32,420 nt of DNA from Perkinsus olseni (GCA_013115125.1 JABANN010000403.1:1-32420); one strand, 5' to 3'; counted from the stretch's first letter, positions 11,401-22,445 are shown. A program made the numbers and translations. The notes: generated by a model not told the origin, from the letters alone.

Positions 11401-11872
11401 GCTGTTCTGTTCATCATTTTCCCCTTTTCAGGAGTGGAGAGACGCAGGGACGAGCCTGGGCCTCCTTCTGCGGTACACTGGTCTCTTTCCTTCTCTACCC
11501 GTTAACCAAGTTGTTGCACGACATCATCTTCCGTCCCTGTTCGATGATCTACACAGTGATGGAGTACACTCGGTATAAGTACAGAAGCACCATGCCTATC
11601 GGTAAGTACATACCCCTGTCTTTGGAGCTTCCCTAGAATCTTCGCACCTTGTTGTAGTAGAAAGACTCTTATGTGTGGGATGCCAGGGTCAACCTAAGCG
11701 ACAATTGTGTGAATATCTTCGACTACCATCTTGTTGCTCCCTTTCAGTTACCCGCGAGGATGTCTGCCGAGATCTTCCTCCCATCCCTCCTCACACGGAG
11801 GTCGATTGGTACACTGTATGGTGGGCCGCCTTAGATGGTAGTACCAACAGCATCGCTAAGGACCAGTCGTAG
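8471..11872 (+). CDS. Multi-pass membrane protein with degenerate GT2 (chitin-synthase-like) glycosyltransferase domain
   Basis: Six exons, 8471-8579, 8627-8726, 8773-8907, 9094-11382, 11432-11601 and 11748-11872, give 975 residues with every phase matching. The ATG follows TACAG within four bases. An N-terminal cytosolic Gln/Ser-rich stretch leads to a first membrane segment (SVALVVAFFAAACW), a Cys-containing non-cytosolic stretch, then membrane segments near VFLGMAFLIVLTWVVV, FVIFCFCILIIYISLW and FLFLLAFGDVLYEWIIL. The next domain follows the GT2 pattern: ILLVVHRACFTAKSRKMF, VFVVDYGNELCPQDDTE, DVHYLYVPENSEALAAYW and a late PSGPVIWERNTLELV. C-terminal hydrophobic segments follow. The expected DDD/DxD is replaced by YALVLRSGEM and no QxxRW is seen, so catalysis is doubtful. 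It may be a non-catalytic partner or a divergent wall or mucin glycosyltransferase. Family call moderate; gene structure strong. Confidence 0.68.
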
Positions 11873-12200
11873 CGGCCGTGTGTTGCCACCGCTGCTATTA
11901 CGTCATGGCCGCAGTTGTTGTAAAGTTTGTTAACGACCATGACTGTAGAAGAGTACCGTCGTTAGTGCAGCACTACCGGTACTTGAAGTCAGTAATGAGG
12001 CAGCTTCTTCCTTCGCCTTCCTTCCCTGTGTGGAACGACGCCGAGCTCTGAGACGCTTTACGTTACGATATCGGATCACAGCCGAAGCCAGCATCAGTCA
12101 TCCAAGGTGGACTTCTATCAAGCGCTTCAACAAAATCTTTCGTCCTCAACATTGTTTGATATTATAATAATCATCATAAAATTCGTTCCTCCTGTTCCTA
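11873..12200. other. Intergenic between two plus-strand genes
   Basis: About 330 bases with no coding exon that I can support. It must hold the 3' UTR of the GT2-like gene and the promoter of the next gene. Confidence 0.35.
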
Positions 12201-13317
12201 ATGGCTGCGAGTGGCAGCCATCGTGTATCTCCTGGTTGTCCTCTTTGCGTAGCAGTTGCGGATGTCTTTGTTTGTGTTGTAGTGGCTAGTGATTGGGTTC
12301 CCGTCTGCAGTTCTGTTGGGTTGTTGCTGTTGTACCTCTTTTGTACTGCATGATGAGACTCGAGCAACCCGATACTACTGGGGTACCGTATCGTCGAACA
12401 TCATCCAAGCGTCTCGACAGCAGCCTCGCCGATGATGATCAGTCGAGGGGCTCCTTCATGGACCGAGTGCGGAGGGCGTTCAAGAAGACTTTCTCAGGTG
12501 GTGGCGAGAGCCCTACCAGACTACCCGTTCGACCGCAACAGTCAGTCTACCGTCAACACAGCGACGGTATCATCCGCCGTGGAGAGACCTACCCTTCCGG
12601 ACCATTGCCATCGGCATCATCAACCTATGAGGGGTCACTGCTAGCGAGTCGACCCGAGGAAGGGGACAGCATGGGCTCGAACTCTACCGAAGCTCCTCCT
12701 CCTGTCGCGGAGATTCGGCCATCGCCAGCAGAAGCTGCGGCCCTGGTAGTACCGCGGTATGGTAGTGAGTGAGTAGTTGTTGTTTCCAGGCAAGTCGAAG
12801 GAGCCCTCGTCAGGCCCAACATCAGCAGCAGAGCAGCAGCCGATGTAGCGGTAACAGGCCACCAGTTTGGCCTTCAACTTCATCGTCAACGAGACCACCA
12901 GTTGCTCGGAGGGCACCTCAGCCATCTTACTCCTCGCGGTCCTGGTCTAACAATAATCCCTCATCGTCCCGTTTGCATACGACGGCAGTTTTCTCCGATA
13001 GACCGAATCCGTTTGTAGACGATTCGGGCTCCTATCGGAAGGAGGGCATGCCAGGGAATGGAGCATTGATACCGAAGGGTGGAGGTAGTAGTTGTTCTCT
13101 TCACCTGCCCTCACACCCGCCTCTGGTTTGCCTTTCAGAATTTTCGTTGCAACGGAAGCCCACAAGCTGTGCTGTGGGGACTACCGCGCCGCCGGCCGCC
13201 ACTGCTGACGTTTTTGCACGCATGCGCATGCTCGGTCAGAAATGCAAGAATGATTCCGGTCGGCACAAGTTGAGACGGGACCCCGTAACGGGGAAAAAGT
13301 TGCTCGTTTTACGGTAG
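12201..13317 (+). CDS. Unrecognised basic, Ser/Pro/Gln-rich protein with N-terminal hydrophobic segment
   Basis: Predicted exons 12201-12248, 12311-12745, 12790-13084 and 13139-13317 give 318 residues. The introns are 62, 44 and 54 nt. The third is a multiple of three without stops, so it could be retained. A short hydrophobic segment (FCWVVAVVPLLYCMM) near residues 17-31 may anchor the protein; it is followed by Arg/Lys-rich DRVRRAFKKTFSGGG and long low-complexity stretches rich in Ser, Pro and Gln. The C-terminus is basic (RHKLRRDPVTGKKLLVLR). No known domain is recognised. Exon 1 is the weakest part; the next in-frame Met is in exon 2. Without the 44-nt intron the frame would end at 12772. 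The gene faces the PUF gene tail to tail. Confidence 0.45.
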
Positions 13318-14355
13318 GCCGCCGTGGTTCCTTACATTGATGGAGATTACGCCAATTATAACTTCAATGTTGTTATACCCGATAGTCTCCTCCTTCGTTC
13401 ATACCGAGTTTTGTGTGTTAGTTGTAAGGGGGAGCGATGACACGAATGGGAATGCGTACAGCAGATTGGGAGAATAATCTTGGCATCCCCGCGTGTTGAT
13501 CGGGCAGAAACAGGGGTTGCCGGTCACAAAGTAATTCCATGGGGTCGAGGTTTTACCAGCAGAGGAATAGTGTGGCACAATTGCCTACCACAGCAGCAGC
13601 ATCGACCTAGGACCGTACGAGGGACCTATCCATGTCACGCGCTCCCTTGGGATCGCCATGCATCCTGGCAGGGCTGGTTTGGATAGCGTTGGACTTTCTC
13701 GGGTGGAATGCCGAGCGGGAGTAGGTAGCCATTCAGAAGTCAAACGACACCGTTATGTGGGGCTTCACGGGCTCTGTCATTCTTCTCTCCCGTCTCTTCT
13801 GGAATGCTCCACAACTTCAACTCTTAGGTAGCTGACAGGTAGCCGGTAGGCCTCCGCTCAAGTTAATCAACCCAGCTTCTCCCATGCGCCCCTCTTTCTG
13901 CCGTAGAGACCCCCATACACAGGATATACAACCTTTCGGGCTGGTGAGAACAATCATCGAGGGAGGCGCCTCGTTGCGCATTGCCATACCCCTTGCATAA
14001 GTTACCAACAACAAAAGACGTACGTTGCGATAGAGAAGGATGATGGATTTGAACAAAGTTGAGTAGTGGTAGTTTTGGCGTTAACAGGAGGTAATCTACA
14101 ACAACCATTCTCGAGTAACCGGTACATCGCTCACACGCCCCTTCAAGGGAGGAAAGACCACCATCATCAAGACGGCGTTGACTTCACTATTAAGGGACAA
14201 TTCAACAATATCACTAACCTTGTTCACCAATACTTAGAGAAAATCTCGATTTAATCGACTATTGGCCTTCTCGGCCAGCAGCGTTTATTTCTTCTTTACA
14301 AATGGTAACGACTGGTAACCGTATAATGTATATGGGGGAGGTGCAGGCGGTGGTA
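13318..14355. other. Convergent intergenic region
   Basis: Just over 1 kb between two converging genes. Frames up to about 80 codons occur on both strands (for example minus 14108-13863) but share no motif with any known family and lack splice support. I see nothing assignable. Confidence 0.35.
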
Positions 14356-17334
14356 CTACGAACGACGAGAGCCCTGCTGCTGCTGATACTGATTCTGGCT
14401 ATGCCGCTGCATCTGACGACCTTGGTTCTGATGAGCTTGATGGGCTGATAGAAACACAGGTAGAATAAGAAGACCGGCAAGCTTCCTGAGTACTACTTAT
14501 GACTGCATTTGGATTTCGAATAAGTTTCTCGACAGCCGACGCTATGTGCTTGCCGTAGGTAACCTTGCGGAGGTTCGGAAGATCCGCCTGATCATCGACA
14601 ACAAAGCATCACCAAAATCCTACTAAACAGCTGCGCGGAGTTGGCCCAGTGGCATCGAGATCATTACCAAATATCACCACTACAAATAATATCATCACTA
14701 CTACCTTGAGCATGTTAACCAAATGTTCTCTATTGGTACCCTGCGATAATTCCAAGCATCTATCAGGACAGCCATTACAATGTACGGCAGGTAGTAAGCA
14801 CTACCTTTGGACGACGTAGTTGGCGAACTTATCGACGGTCATAGCATGAAGTGGAGCATCGGGTCCAGCAGATCCAATCACCGCCCCAATGACCTCATCC
14901 TTGTTCTGACGACTGCCGCACAGCAACGCCTAGTAAGTGAATGAACTTTTGCGTAACTCCGCCGCCGCCGTTAACTAGAACCTACCTTCTCCACCACATT
15001 ACTGGCGAACTTATGACAGCCGTATTGCTCAATACTCGCAGCAACTTCTTTCACGACCGCATTCTTAAACTGACTGGGCCCGTGCTCTACGACGTGCTGG
15101 ACAACATAGTTGCCATACCTGAATGACGATGATGACCAACTACCTGACGACTTGCGAGAGCGTTTACTGATCCTGCGAAAGCATCCACAGATTCTGAACA
15201 ACCTCTTGCATTAAGGGCTCCGACATCTCTTCAGGGAGACGCTCGATGAGTCGTTGGACCTGAATCATGGAGATGATGACGGTAAAGGCTACGCCCGAGC
15301 AACTTACCACACGGCAACCATAACAGTGCAGCGACATGCGGGTGACGTTACCCCGGAACTCATCAACCTGAGGGGGAAGATGATGATCGTCTTTGCTGTG
15401 GAGGGCTGAATTACGATGAAGCCCAGGGTCTGGGTAGGCAGCGTTTCGATACATTTCTGTATCACGTGGTTGCCGTTTTGGTCTTCAACGCACTCGACGA
15501 CATGTCCCTTCAACTCGTTAACTATCAAAACCTGAGCATACCAGAATGCAGACAGCAACGGTATCACCAGACATTTAGCGAAATGGGGAGAGTAGGAAGC
15601 TCAAGAACAACAGGTTGTGGGTTCAATTCTCGGTAGAATAATCCCACAAACGTGAGTCATCACCTGTTGCTCAGCATTCACATTTTCCAACACCTTCTGG
15701 ACAACACGGCAGCCATACATATGGAAGGAGAGGCGGAGGATATCACCGAGAAGCTGCTCCGACAGGATGACCTACCAGCACGACGACGACGACCGAGTGA
15801 GATCCCACACTATGATCGATCATGCAACCACTACGATGTGCTCCTCCGGAAGATAGTCGAAGAGCTTCTGGATGACGTAGTTGCCGAAGGGGTCGGTGGT
15901 GAGCTGCTGGGCGCTGCTCAGGACGGCCAGGAAAACATCATGACGTTCGGTTGGGGTTGCCGTCTCTAAGGCGTTCTGTAAGAACCTACGAGCATGCGTG
16001 AGAACCGAGCAGCAAAGTGGTGGTAATGGTGAGGACCTCGAGCCGTATTGGTCCATCGCAAGCTCAACAGCGTCAGCGGCGACGTCGCCAAGCTTCATGC
16101 CTGGTGGGAGCTGGCCACCGCGAGCTCGCAGTTGGGCGAGGATATCTACAATTATTGTCATCTGCGAGGTTCAACTTCAAGATACTCTTACTTTGCGCAC
16201 GCGAGCTGCCTCCCTCTGGTGCTTGCATGCTACCACCGCGGGACTGGCGGGAGGGCCTCTGAAATTCCCGAGAAAAAATCACTATGACTGCACAGAAGCG
16301 GCGCGGACTACCTTGGGCTGTTGTTGCTGTTGCTGTTGACGAGGAGCTCTGCGGTCCTGACCGTCCCAACTCCCTTGCCTGTATCTATGGATGCTAGCAA
16401 TAACGACAGCCTTTCGAGATCTTTATCCGGGAACTCACCCTCGCGGTCCCCCTTGCTGTTGCTGCTGCATAAAGACCTGAGGAGCCCTCACACCAGCAGC
16501 AGGCTGGGCCGCAGCCTGGGGAGGGGTGGTGCCCGGCACAGGTACCTTGGCGTTAGAAATACGCAGAAACCGCCGTTGGACCCGGCAGCTTACGACGCGA
16601 ACTTGCTGGTCGGGCCCAGGTGCTTGCGCGTTGCCCTTCATTGGAAGTGTCCAAACTGCGGTAGAGGTAGCAGCATTGGCGGCTGGCGGTTGCTGTTGTT
16701 GAGGTGCGCCTCCTTGCTGCTGCTGCTGGTAAGTAGGCTGCGAGAAGTACCTGTCCTCGAGCGATGAGTGAGAGTGAGCGGATCGATTTAGCATGCTACA
16801 TTCCCGTAGTGCCGAGCAGGCCTTGGTTTGGTCGTTGCTGCTGAGGAGCTGCTGCACCACCGTCCGTTGGAGGGGCCATGAAAGGGAAGAACCTCGGCAT
16901 GATAGGTGCCGGCTGTTGACCATCCTTAACCGCCTGAGCCTGCCCGAAGTTGACGTCGTACGAGTAGCTCGGACTGGGCGTCTTCGGAATTAGCTCCCGG
17001 AGTCTGAGGGGTTCCAATAGCGGCAGCGTGATGGCATCATCCATCGTACTTCCTTTGTTGAACGGTGTAGTCTCCTGCGGGGCTGGCATCCCAACCCTCA
17101 CCACCAGCAGCGGAAGTATCCCCAGCTGGCCCCACTTGGCGAATACCTGTGAGAATATGGTGATGGTGATGATGATACCAAGGCATGCAGCGTACCGGGG
17201 ACGACAAGTCTGGACTGTTCTTCCGAATCAACGGCTACAGGGAAGCCCGGCGGAGGGGCTGCTGCTGTTGTTGAGGCTTGCCCCTGTTCAGTGGGTTTGT
17301 CCACAGTAGTATTGTTGTTAGTTTTATCACTCAT
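14356..17334 (-). CDS. Pumilio/PUF-family RNA-binding protein
   Basis: Sixteen exons with matching phases code for 692 residues. Exon starts (minus strand): 17334, 17146, 16750, 16378, 16258, 16145, 15985, 15771, 15531, 15367, 15259, 15118, 14929, 14759, 14587 and 14444. The N-terminal half is low-complexity, rich in Gln, Pro and Ala. The C-terminal part is a Pumilio homology domain of eight repeats. Core motifs in order: [63 protein letters not shown] and DKFANYVVQ. Family role: cytoplasmic binding to mRNA 3' UTRs to repress translation or speed decay. The SR-Q, NY-Q, CR-Q, NH-Q, CR-Q, NY-Q, SN-E, NY-Q residues predict 5'-UGUAUAUA. A Gln-rich basic tail follows the last repeat. An AG seven bases before the ATG may be a trans-splice acceptor. 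Confidence 0.93.
15581..15645 (+). repeat. tRNA-like relic inside a PUF intron
   Basis: Intron 8 of the PUF gene (15532-15663) carries, on the opposite strand, a D-arm-like TAGCGAAATGG and a variable/T-arm-like AGGTTGTGGGTTCAATTCTC with a B-box match. The T stem does not close well and the acceptor stem is missing, so this is not a working tRNA. A tRNA-derived SINE fragment is the likeliest origin. Confidence 0.35.
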
Positions 17335-18206
17335 GCGGTTCTAGTGGTACGTGTAAGACGGGAAGTTGTGGTTATAATGGTAGTAGTACAGCAAAATATG
17401 ATAATAGTTGTTGAAGGCCCTCGGGGAAGGGGAGGGGGATTGGTAGCTATACTACAAATATAACTAATAGCGAAGATACTAACATATCTTAGGTCGACCC
17501 TGGTACAAGTGGCATTTTTTAAGCGATACTCAAGTCGATAATTTTTAAGCGGATATAAAACGGTGAGTTTTCCCTACGAAGGTAGCGCTAACAGTGACTT
17601 TTTTGAACCATAAGAGTATCCAACTTCGCCACGTTCACACGCACCCTCTGCAAATGCCCACAATCGCGTGTTAACTAGAGCGGGCCTCCTTAGCGCTCTG
17701 AAAAGTATCGTCAGCAACCTTCTCTCTGCACGCCTTCATAATTGACCTAATTGCATGTATTGCATGAAAGATATCAACGTCACACGGGGGATGGAGGGTA
17801 AAAGTTTCGAACACTCTCGCGGCTTGTGGGTGCCTGGCCAGTGGAAGTCTTGTCTGGGGGTAGCCTCATCGATCGGGGTGGTGACGCGCGTTTGAGTTCG
17901 GGAGCACCGAAAATATTTCGATGAGGGTGAGGGGAGGTACGGCGCTGGGTGGACGTGGAGCGGATGGTGGAAGCAAAACAAAAATATAGAACGCCTCCAC
18001 GGTGTTTCTTGAAGGAGGAAATTGGACGATCAGAAGAGCTTAAGGGACTACTAAAGGCCAAGGGGAAAATTTCTTGGATGAAACGGACTCCAAGAGCTTC
18101 CGGGGGGGGGGGTCCTTCGGGGGTAATTGCGAATCTCGGTTACTGCTGACGAAACCGTAAGATACGCGCTGCACCTGCCGCGACCGCCTGCACGTTCGAT
18201 GGCAGT
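17335..18206. other. Divergent intergenic region, PUF / first TLC gene
   Basis: About 870 bases separating two genes transcribed away from each other. No supported gene. A run of 11 G occurs at 18102-18112. Opposed frames at 17780-18061 (minus) and 17949-18149 (plus) look like chance. Confidence 0.4.
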
Positions 18207-19918
18207 ATGTCCCTATTATGGCTGATCATACCAGCATGGCCGGCTAGGCAGGCTCCAGAGGATATGATATTCGGCCCGGTATCTTGGAGGGAGATGATGA
18301 CGAGTATCGTCGAGATGACGTTACTGGCATCAGTAGGAGGACCCCAGGCGGACTGCTGAGTAGCCGCTACCTAGGTCCTTGGGGCGGTGACACTGCGGTC
18401 GAGTTTGCTTCCTGAAACGTGGAAGAGGCCTCATGAGAAGTCGAAGAAGTATTCCCGCACTTCGGCGGAGCTCTTGCTAGTGGTAGGTGGGCTTGGGTGG
18501 TTTGAGAGTGCTTGTTCCATCTCGTCAACTCCTCAGTTTTGGACGGGCTTGCGTCGATCAGGCAATCCACAACTCCCTGGTGGTCGTGCTTTCCCTGATA
18601 TCATACTACGCTGCCCCTACTCACCAGTCGAGGGACTGGTGGGCGCTTCGTGCCTTCGCCTTCGAGATCGGCTACGAGGTGTTCGATACAGTTCACACCA
18701 ACAGACGTAATAGGGGCATAGCGTATCGAACGTGTGAGTAGAGCTGCGCGGCCGTATCATCTCGGCTCTCTTCCGGTGTTGTTGCCGAATTTCATCGCCC
18801 GTTGAAAAGGCTTCCGAATTTCGACTCATCACGCTTGTCGTGACAGGGCATTTCTATTAGCCACGTAATCTTGAAAGACAACCTTTTCGCTCCTGGTAAA
18901 GTCCCCTGGAGCTCGCTTGAAGAAAAAGCTTAGCCTCCGCTTGGCCACGCCAGGGCACCGGCAGTAGTGTTGGTAACGGCCCGAATCGACCTCGTCAGCA
19001 GAGAGTGGAAAAAATTGGGCAGTTCGAAAGGATTAACCAACAACGCAAGATCCACCTTGCCAGCGTGGCAAAGGCTTGAATGCCCCCTGTGTGAAGAAAA
19101 TTACGGCACGATGGACCTTGAAAACGACTTCCGCGACGAGTTTTCTGCGGGTCTTCGCATCAGGTTTATCCCCGGACGCGCTGATTCACCACATATGCTC
19201 GCCAGTAGCAATAATAACATCAGCTTTCACCAAGTCTGATATCCGTCTACTTCTCCACTTGGCCGTCTGTATGGATGTATCCGGGGCGTGGCTGGCGGGA
19301 TGTAAATTAATGTCCCGGCATTGGGAGGTGGACTCAACAAGGAGTACAAGGAAGAGCGCCCGCTACTACAGGTGGATGCTCGCAGTGTAATACAGTCTCA
19401 TTCGACCGATTCAATCATAACGCTACGTGTGGCCTCGGCTCGTTCGAGGTTCGATTCGGACAAAAAGGCCGCTTTTATTCCTTAACCACGTGTCCTTTGG
19501 CAGCTCCTGCATGATTCTTATGTTATCAGGTATCTTCCGTGTCGAGTAGTTTTCCCGATCTACGATATCGCATTGATAGTGATGCAGCTGTGTTACCTCG
19601 AGAGCCCCTTCGGCACGTGGTCCCTACCTCCCGATTGGACCAGACCCTACATCTGGTCAATGGCCGTGCTCATGGCGTTCAACTGCTACTTCTGCTGGGT
19701 ACCTCACTTTGGGAGGTCGTTCGTTGGCATGGGACTGATGTCAGATTCTCGTGAAGAAGTCCTTCCCAAGTCGGTTCCCTCGCGTGACGAGTAGTCGAGG
19801 TGCCGGTGGTTATGAAGTGCCCTTGAGGGACAGGCTGGTCAGCGCTTATGACACTACCGAAGATTCAGAAGAGTACACCATTATACAGCCAACTCTGGGC
19901 GGCGGCCGAGCAGTGTGA
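18207..19918 (+). CDS. TLC-domain-like multi-pass membrane protein, copy 1
   Basis: First of a tandem pair. Supported exons are about 18385-18480 (LLPETWKRPHEKS), 18537 to about 18720 (IHNSLVVVLSLISYY, then FEIGYEVFDTVHT), 19164-19386, 19530-19698 and 19745-19918. The last three have exact phases and match copy 2. The 19164 exon carries a His-His pair (LIHHICSPVAIITSAF) and a later membrane stretch; the next has IALIVMQLCYLESPFG and MAFNCYFCW, followed by basic LVKKSFPSRF. This order of helices, central HH and an N-W/F-rich last helix is that of TRAM/LAG1/CLN8 proteins (ceramide synthases, lipid or translocon factors). The soluble tail contains YEVPLRDRLVSAYDTTEDSE. The 5' end is unresolved: the block at 18207-18362 is open in more than one frame and its join to the next exon is uncertain. 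Confidence 0.55.
18212..18362 (+). repeat. 151-bp block identical in both TLC genes (copy A)
   Basis: Identical base for base to 20309-20459, with mismatches starting immediately on either side. The rest of the two genes has diverged clearly, including many third-position changes in the exon that follows. It lies at or before the presumed first exon. Confidence 0.9.
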
Positions 19919-20303
19919 CAGTTTTTCGAATCCTAGCGTTAGCAATTTGGGTTCCACTTCTGGCTGATCCTAGCGGGTACCTCAGAAGAGGGGGAGTGAG
20001 GATTGGCCGCTGTAGTCTTCCTCGAATTCACGTCCTCGTATTCCGGAAGTACGGATGGAGGCCTGAGGGTAAAATGTGTCCGCCAGGAACCGCTGGGGTA
20101 CTATGATCTTTGACAGCAATGGATTTGAGCCCTGCCATCACCGGGTGGGAGGTGGGCAAAATGGAAGTTGCACGGACATTGGTAGTTCAACAAAGAGCGA
20201 TAGAGTCTCGCTTCGCTCGTTCTTGGCCACCTCGCTTCTTTTGGAGGCTTTTCCTCGGCTTACCCGAGTCTGCTATACTAGTCACGATCAGCTGACAATT
20301 AGT
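19919..20303. other. Spacer between the TLC tandem copies
   Basis: About 385 bases with no supported exon. It presumably holds the 3' UTR of copy 1 and the promoter of copy 2. Frames at 19915-20106 and 20110-20295 show no family features. Confidence 0.4.
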
Positions 20304-22075
20304 ATGTTCCTATTATGGCTGATCATACCAGCATGGCCGGCTAGGCAGGCTCCAGAGGATATGATATTCGGCCCGGTATCTTGGAGGGAGATGATGACGA
20401 GTATCGTCGAGATGACGTTACTGGCATCAGTAGGAGGACCCCAGGCGGACTGCTGAGTATCCGCTACCTGGGTCCTTGGGGTGGTGATACTGCGGTCGAG
20501 TTTACTGCCTGAAACATGGAAGAAACCTCATGAGAAGTCTGGAACGTATTACCGCACTTCCGCAGAACTTGTCTTCATGGCGTGAACGGTACGCGTGAAA
20601 AAAAGATATCCTTTCTGGGAGGGTGTTAAATTTTGCTCTTGCAATCTCTGGCAACCTTCGATGACGTTAATTTCCCTATCCTACCAGTTTTTCCGTACGC
20701 GTTACGAAGCCACGCGGAGTTATTGCGTTCTGTCTTGCATTGAACTCATCGGAATCGATCCAGCTGAACCGCTTCATTCTGTGATCAGATCGTTCATAAC
20801 TGCCTCGTTCTCCTACTTTGCCTAGTATCCTTCTATTCGTCCACTCATGAGTGGAGGGATTGGTGGGCCCTGCAAGCCTTCTACTTGGAGATAGGCTATG
20901 AGATCTTTGACACCATTTACACTTGTAAACGTAGTAGCATGGGGGGGGGACCCAACAGTTCGGCTCAAGGAGCGTAGACGGGCCTCGTCCTTAGCTGGTA
21001 GCAATACGCGTATCCGGGCTTTCTGCACGACATTGGGCTCTTAGATCTGGCGTTTCAATACTCCCCGCAAAGCAACGCACCCTCGTACGGAGGTGCTTGT
21101 TGAACATCATCGCATTGGTAGGCTGTGGCGGAGTCAGGAGCATTGCCGTCAAGGCTTTGGCTTCATGCACGAGATTCTTAGGCATGCTTCTCTTTCAGGC
21201 CTCTCACCCTATATGTTTACCCATCATGCGTGTTCAACAGTAGCAATAGCTACATCAGCTTTCACCAAGTCTGATATCCGTCTACTTCTCCACTTGGCCG
21301 TGTGTATGGATGTATCCGGAGCGTGGCTGGCGGGAATCCCGCATCCCGCCGCGGGATGTAAATTGGTGTCCCGGCATTGGAAGGTCGACTCAGCTAGGAG
21401 TGCCATGGAGCGTGCTCGAATCTTTAGATGGATGCTCGCGGTGTAATTGGGAAAAGCGATCGTTCTGCATAACTATTAAGCTATTTCATTCGAAAGTATT
21501 CGTTCAAAAACTGTGTGACACACAGTGTGTGTCGGACCAGTAGGGACGATCAGATTCCTAGTTCTGATGAGCTCACCCTCGATGTCATAAGAGCTCGCAA
21601 CCTTCTCATCGGTGTCAGTAAGCTGCTAGGCACGGAGCTCTCTTAGAAAGCGCTGAGCGTTTTTTGAAGTGTCCCATGGAAAGTTCAATCGCACATGATT
21701 CAGTTTTTGCTGGGTCGCACGATCCTGGTTATAGCAGGTATCTACCATGCCGGGTACTTCTTCCTTTCTATGACGCCGTATTGATAGTGATGCAGCTGTG
21801 TCACCTCGAGAGCCCCTTCGGATTGACGTGGTCCTCACCTCCGGATTGGACCAGACCGTACATCGGGTCCCTGGCTATGCTCCTAGCATTTTACTTTTAT
21901 TTCTGCTGGGTAATTCGTCAGTGACGAAGTACCCGAATTGACGAATCGTCACTGACGCGTCCGTCAGTGGCATATGTTCCCTCAGATTCTTATCAAGAAG
22001 TCCTTCCCGAGCGTTTTTCATGAGGCAGCATTGAGCGTCAAGCTAGTCCCTTCTTCCCTGATCGTCAAGGATTAA
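20304..22075 (+). CDS. TLC-domain-like multi-pass membrane protein, copy 2
   Basis: Paralogue of the preceding gene. Matching exons: about 20480-20570 (LLPETWKKPHEKS), one ending near 20940 (IVHNCLVLLLCLVSFY and LEIGYEIFDTIYT), 21199-21442 (FTHHACSTVAIATSAF), 21738-21909 (LIVMQLCHLESPFG, LAMLLAFYFYFCW) and 21986-22075. Phases agree with copy 1. The 21199 exon is 21 nt longer because of an in-frame palindromic insertion, and 21738-21909 has one extra codon. The C-terminal tail is shorter (ends SSLIVKD). The intron at 21910-21985 carries a 12-bp inverted repeat. Introns near the 5' end look longer than in copy 1, and the first exon is unresolved. Substrate and compartment unknown; TLC proteins usually sit in the ER. 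Confidence 0.5.
20309..20459 (+). repeat. 151-bp block identical in both TLC genes (copy B)
   Basis: Second member of the pair with 18212-18362. Confidence 0.9.
21916..21957. repeat. 12-bp inverted repeat in a TLC copy 2 intron
   Basis: CGTCAGTGACGA at 21916-21927 is the exact inverse of TCGTCACTGACG at 21946-21957. It makes a hairpin with an 18-nt loop inside a 76-nt intron. The matching intron of copy 1 is 46 nt and lacks it. Confidence 0.85.
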
Positions 22076-22445
22076 GGAAGGTGAGGAGTAGTTTGTAAGT
22101 AGCGGTGCCATAAGGGCGCCTTTCCGAAGACAAAAGTCCACGATGTTGAAACAGACTTAACGGTGTGAAAATGATGTGTTTCTTATCACTCTTCCGACGG
22201 CTTCGTTCTCAGTATTATGTGATATCAATGGAAGACCACCAGAGGAGCGCTCAGTGGTAAGCAGACAAGGTTGGCGTATCGCAGCGGGGTCGGTGCCTTG
22301 ACTTACGGTTATATGCTGATAGAACCCGCCCATACGACTCCATGCTTGAAATCGTAACCGTGTGCTATAACACAAGTTGAATTTCGCGGTTTAGTGCAGC
22401 GATTAAGAAAGAGCAGGATTGTTGGTTTCCGAGTAGTTGGTATAA
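22076..22445. other. Intergenic before the kinase gene
   Basis: About 370 bases with no gene seen. It includes the TLC copy 2 3' UTR and the probable kinase promoter. Confidence 0.4.

Noticed and set aside
19430-19465. B-box-like GAGGTTCGATTCGG in a TLC copy 1 intron
   Set aside because: Only the B-box core matches; no D-arm, anticodon arm or stem pairing could be drawn.
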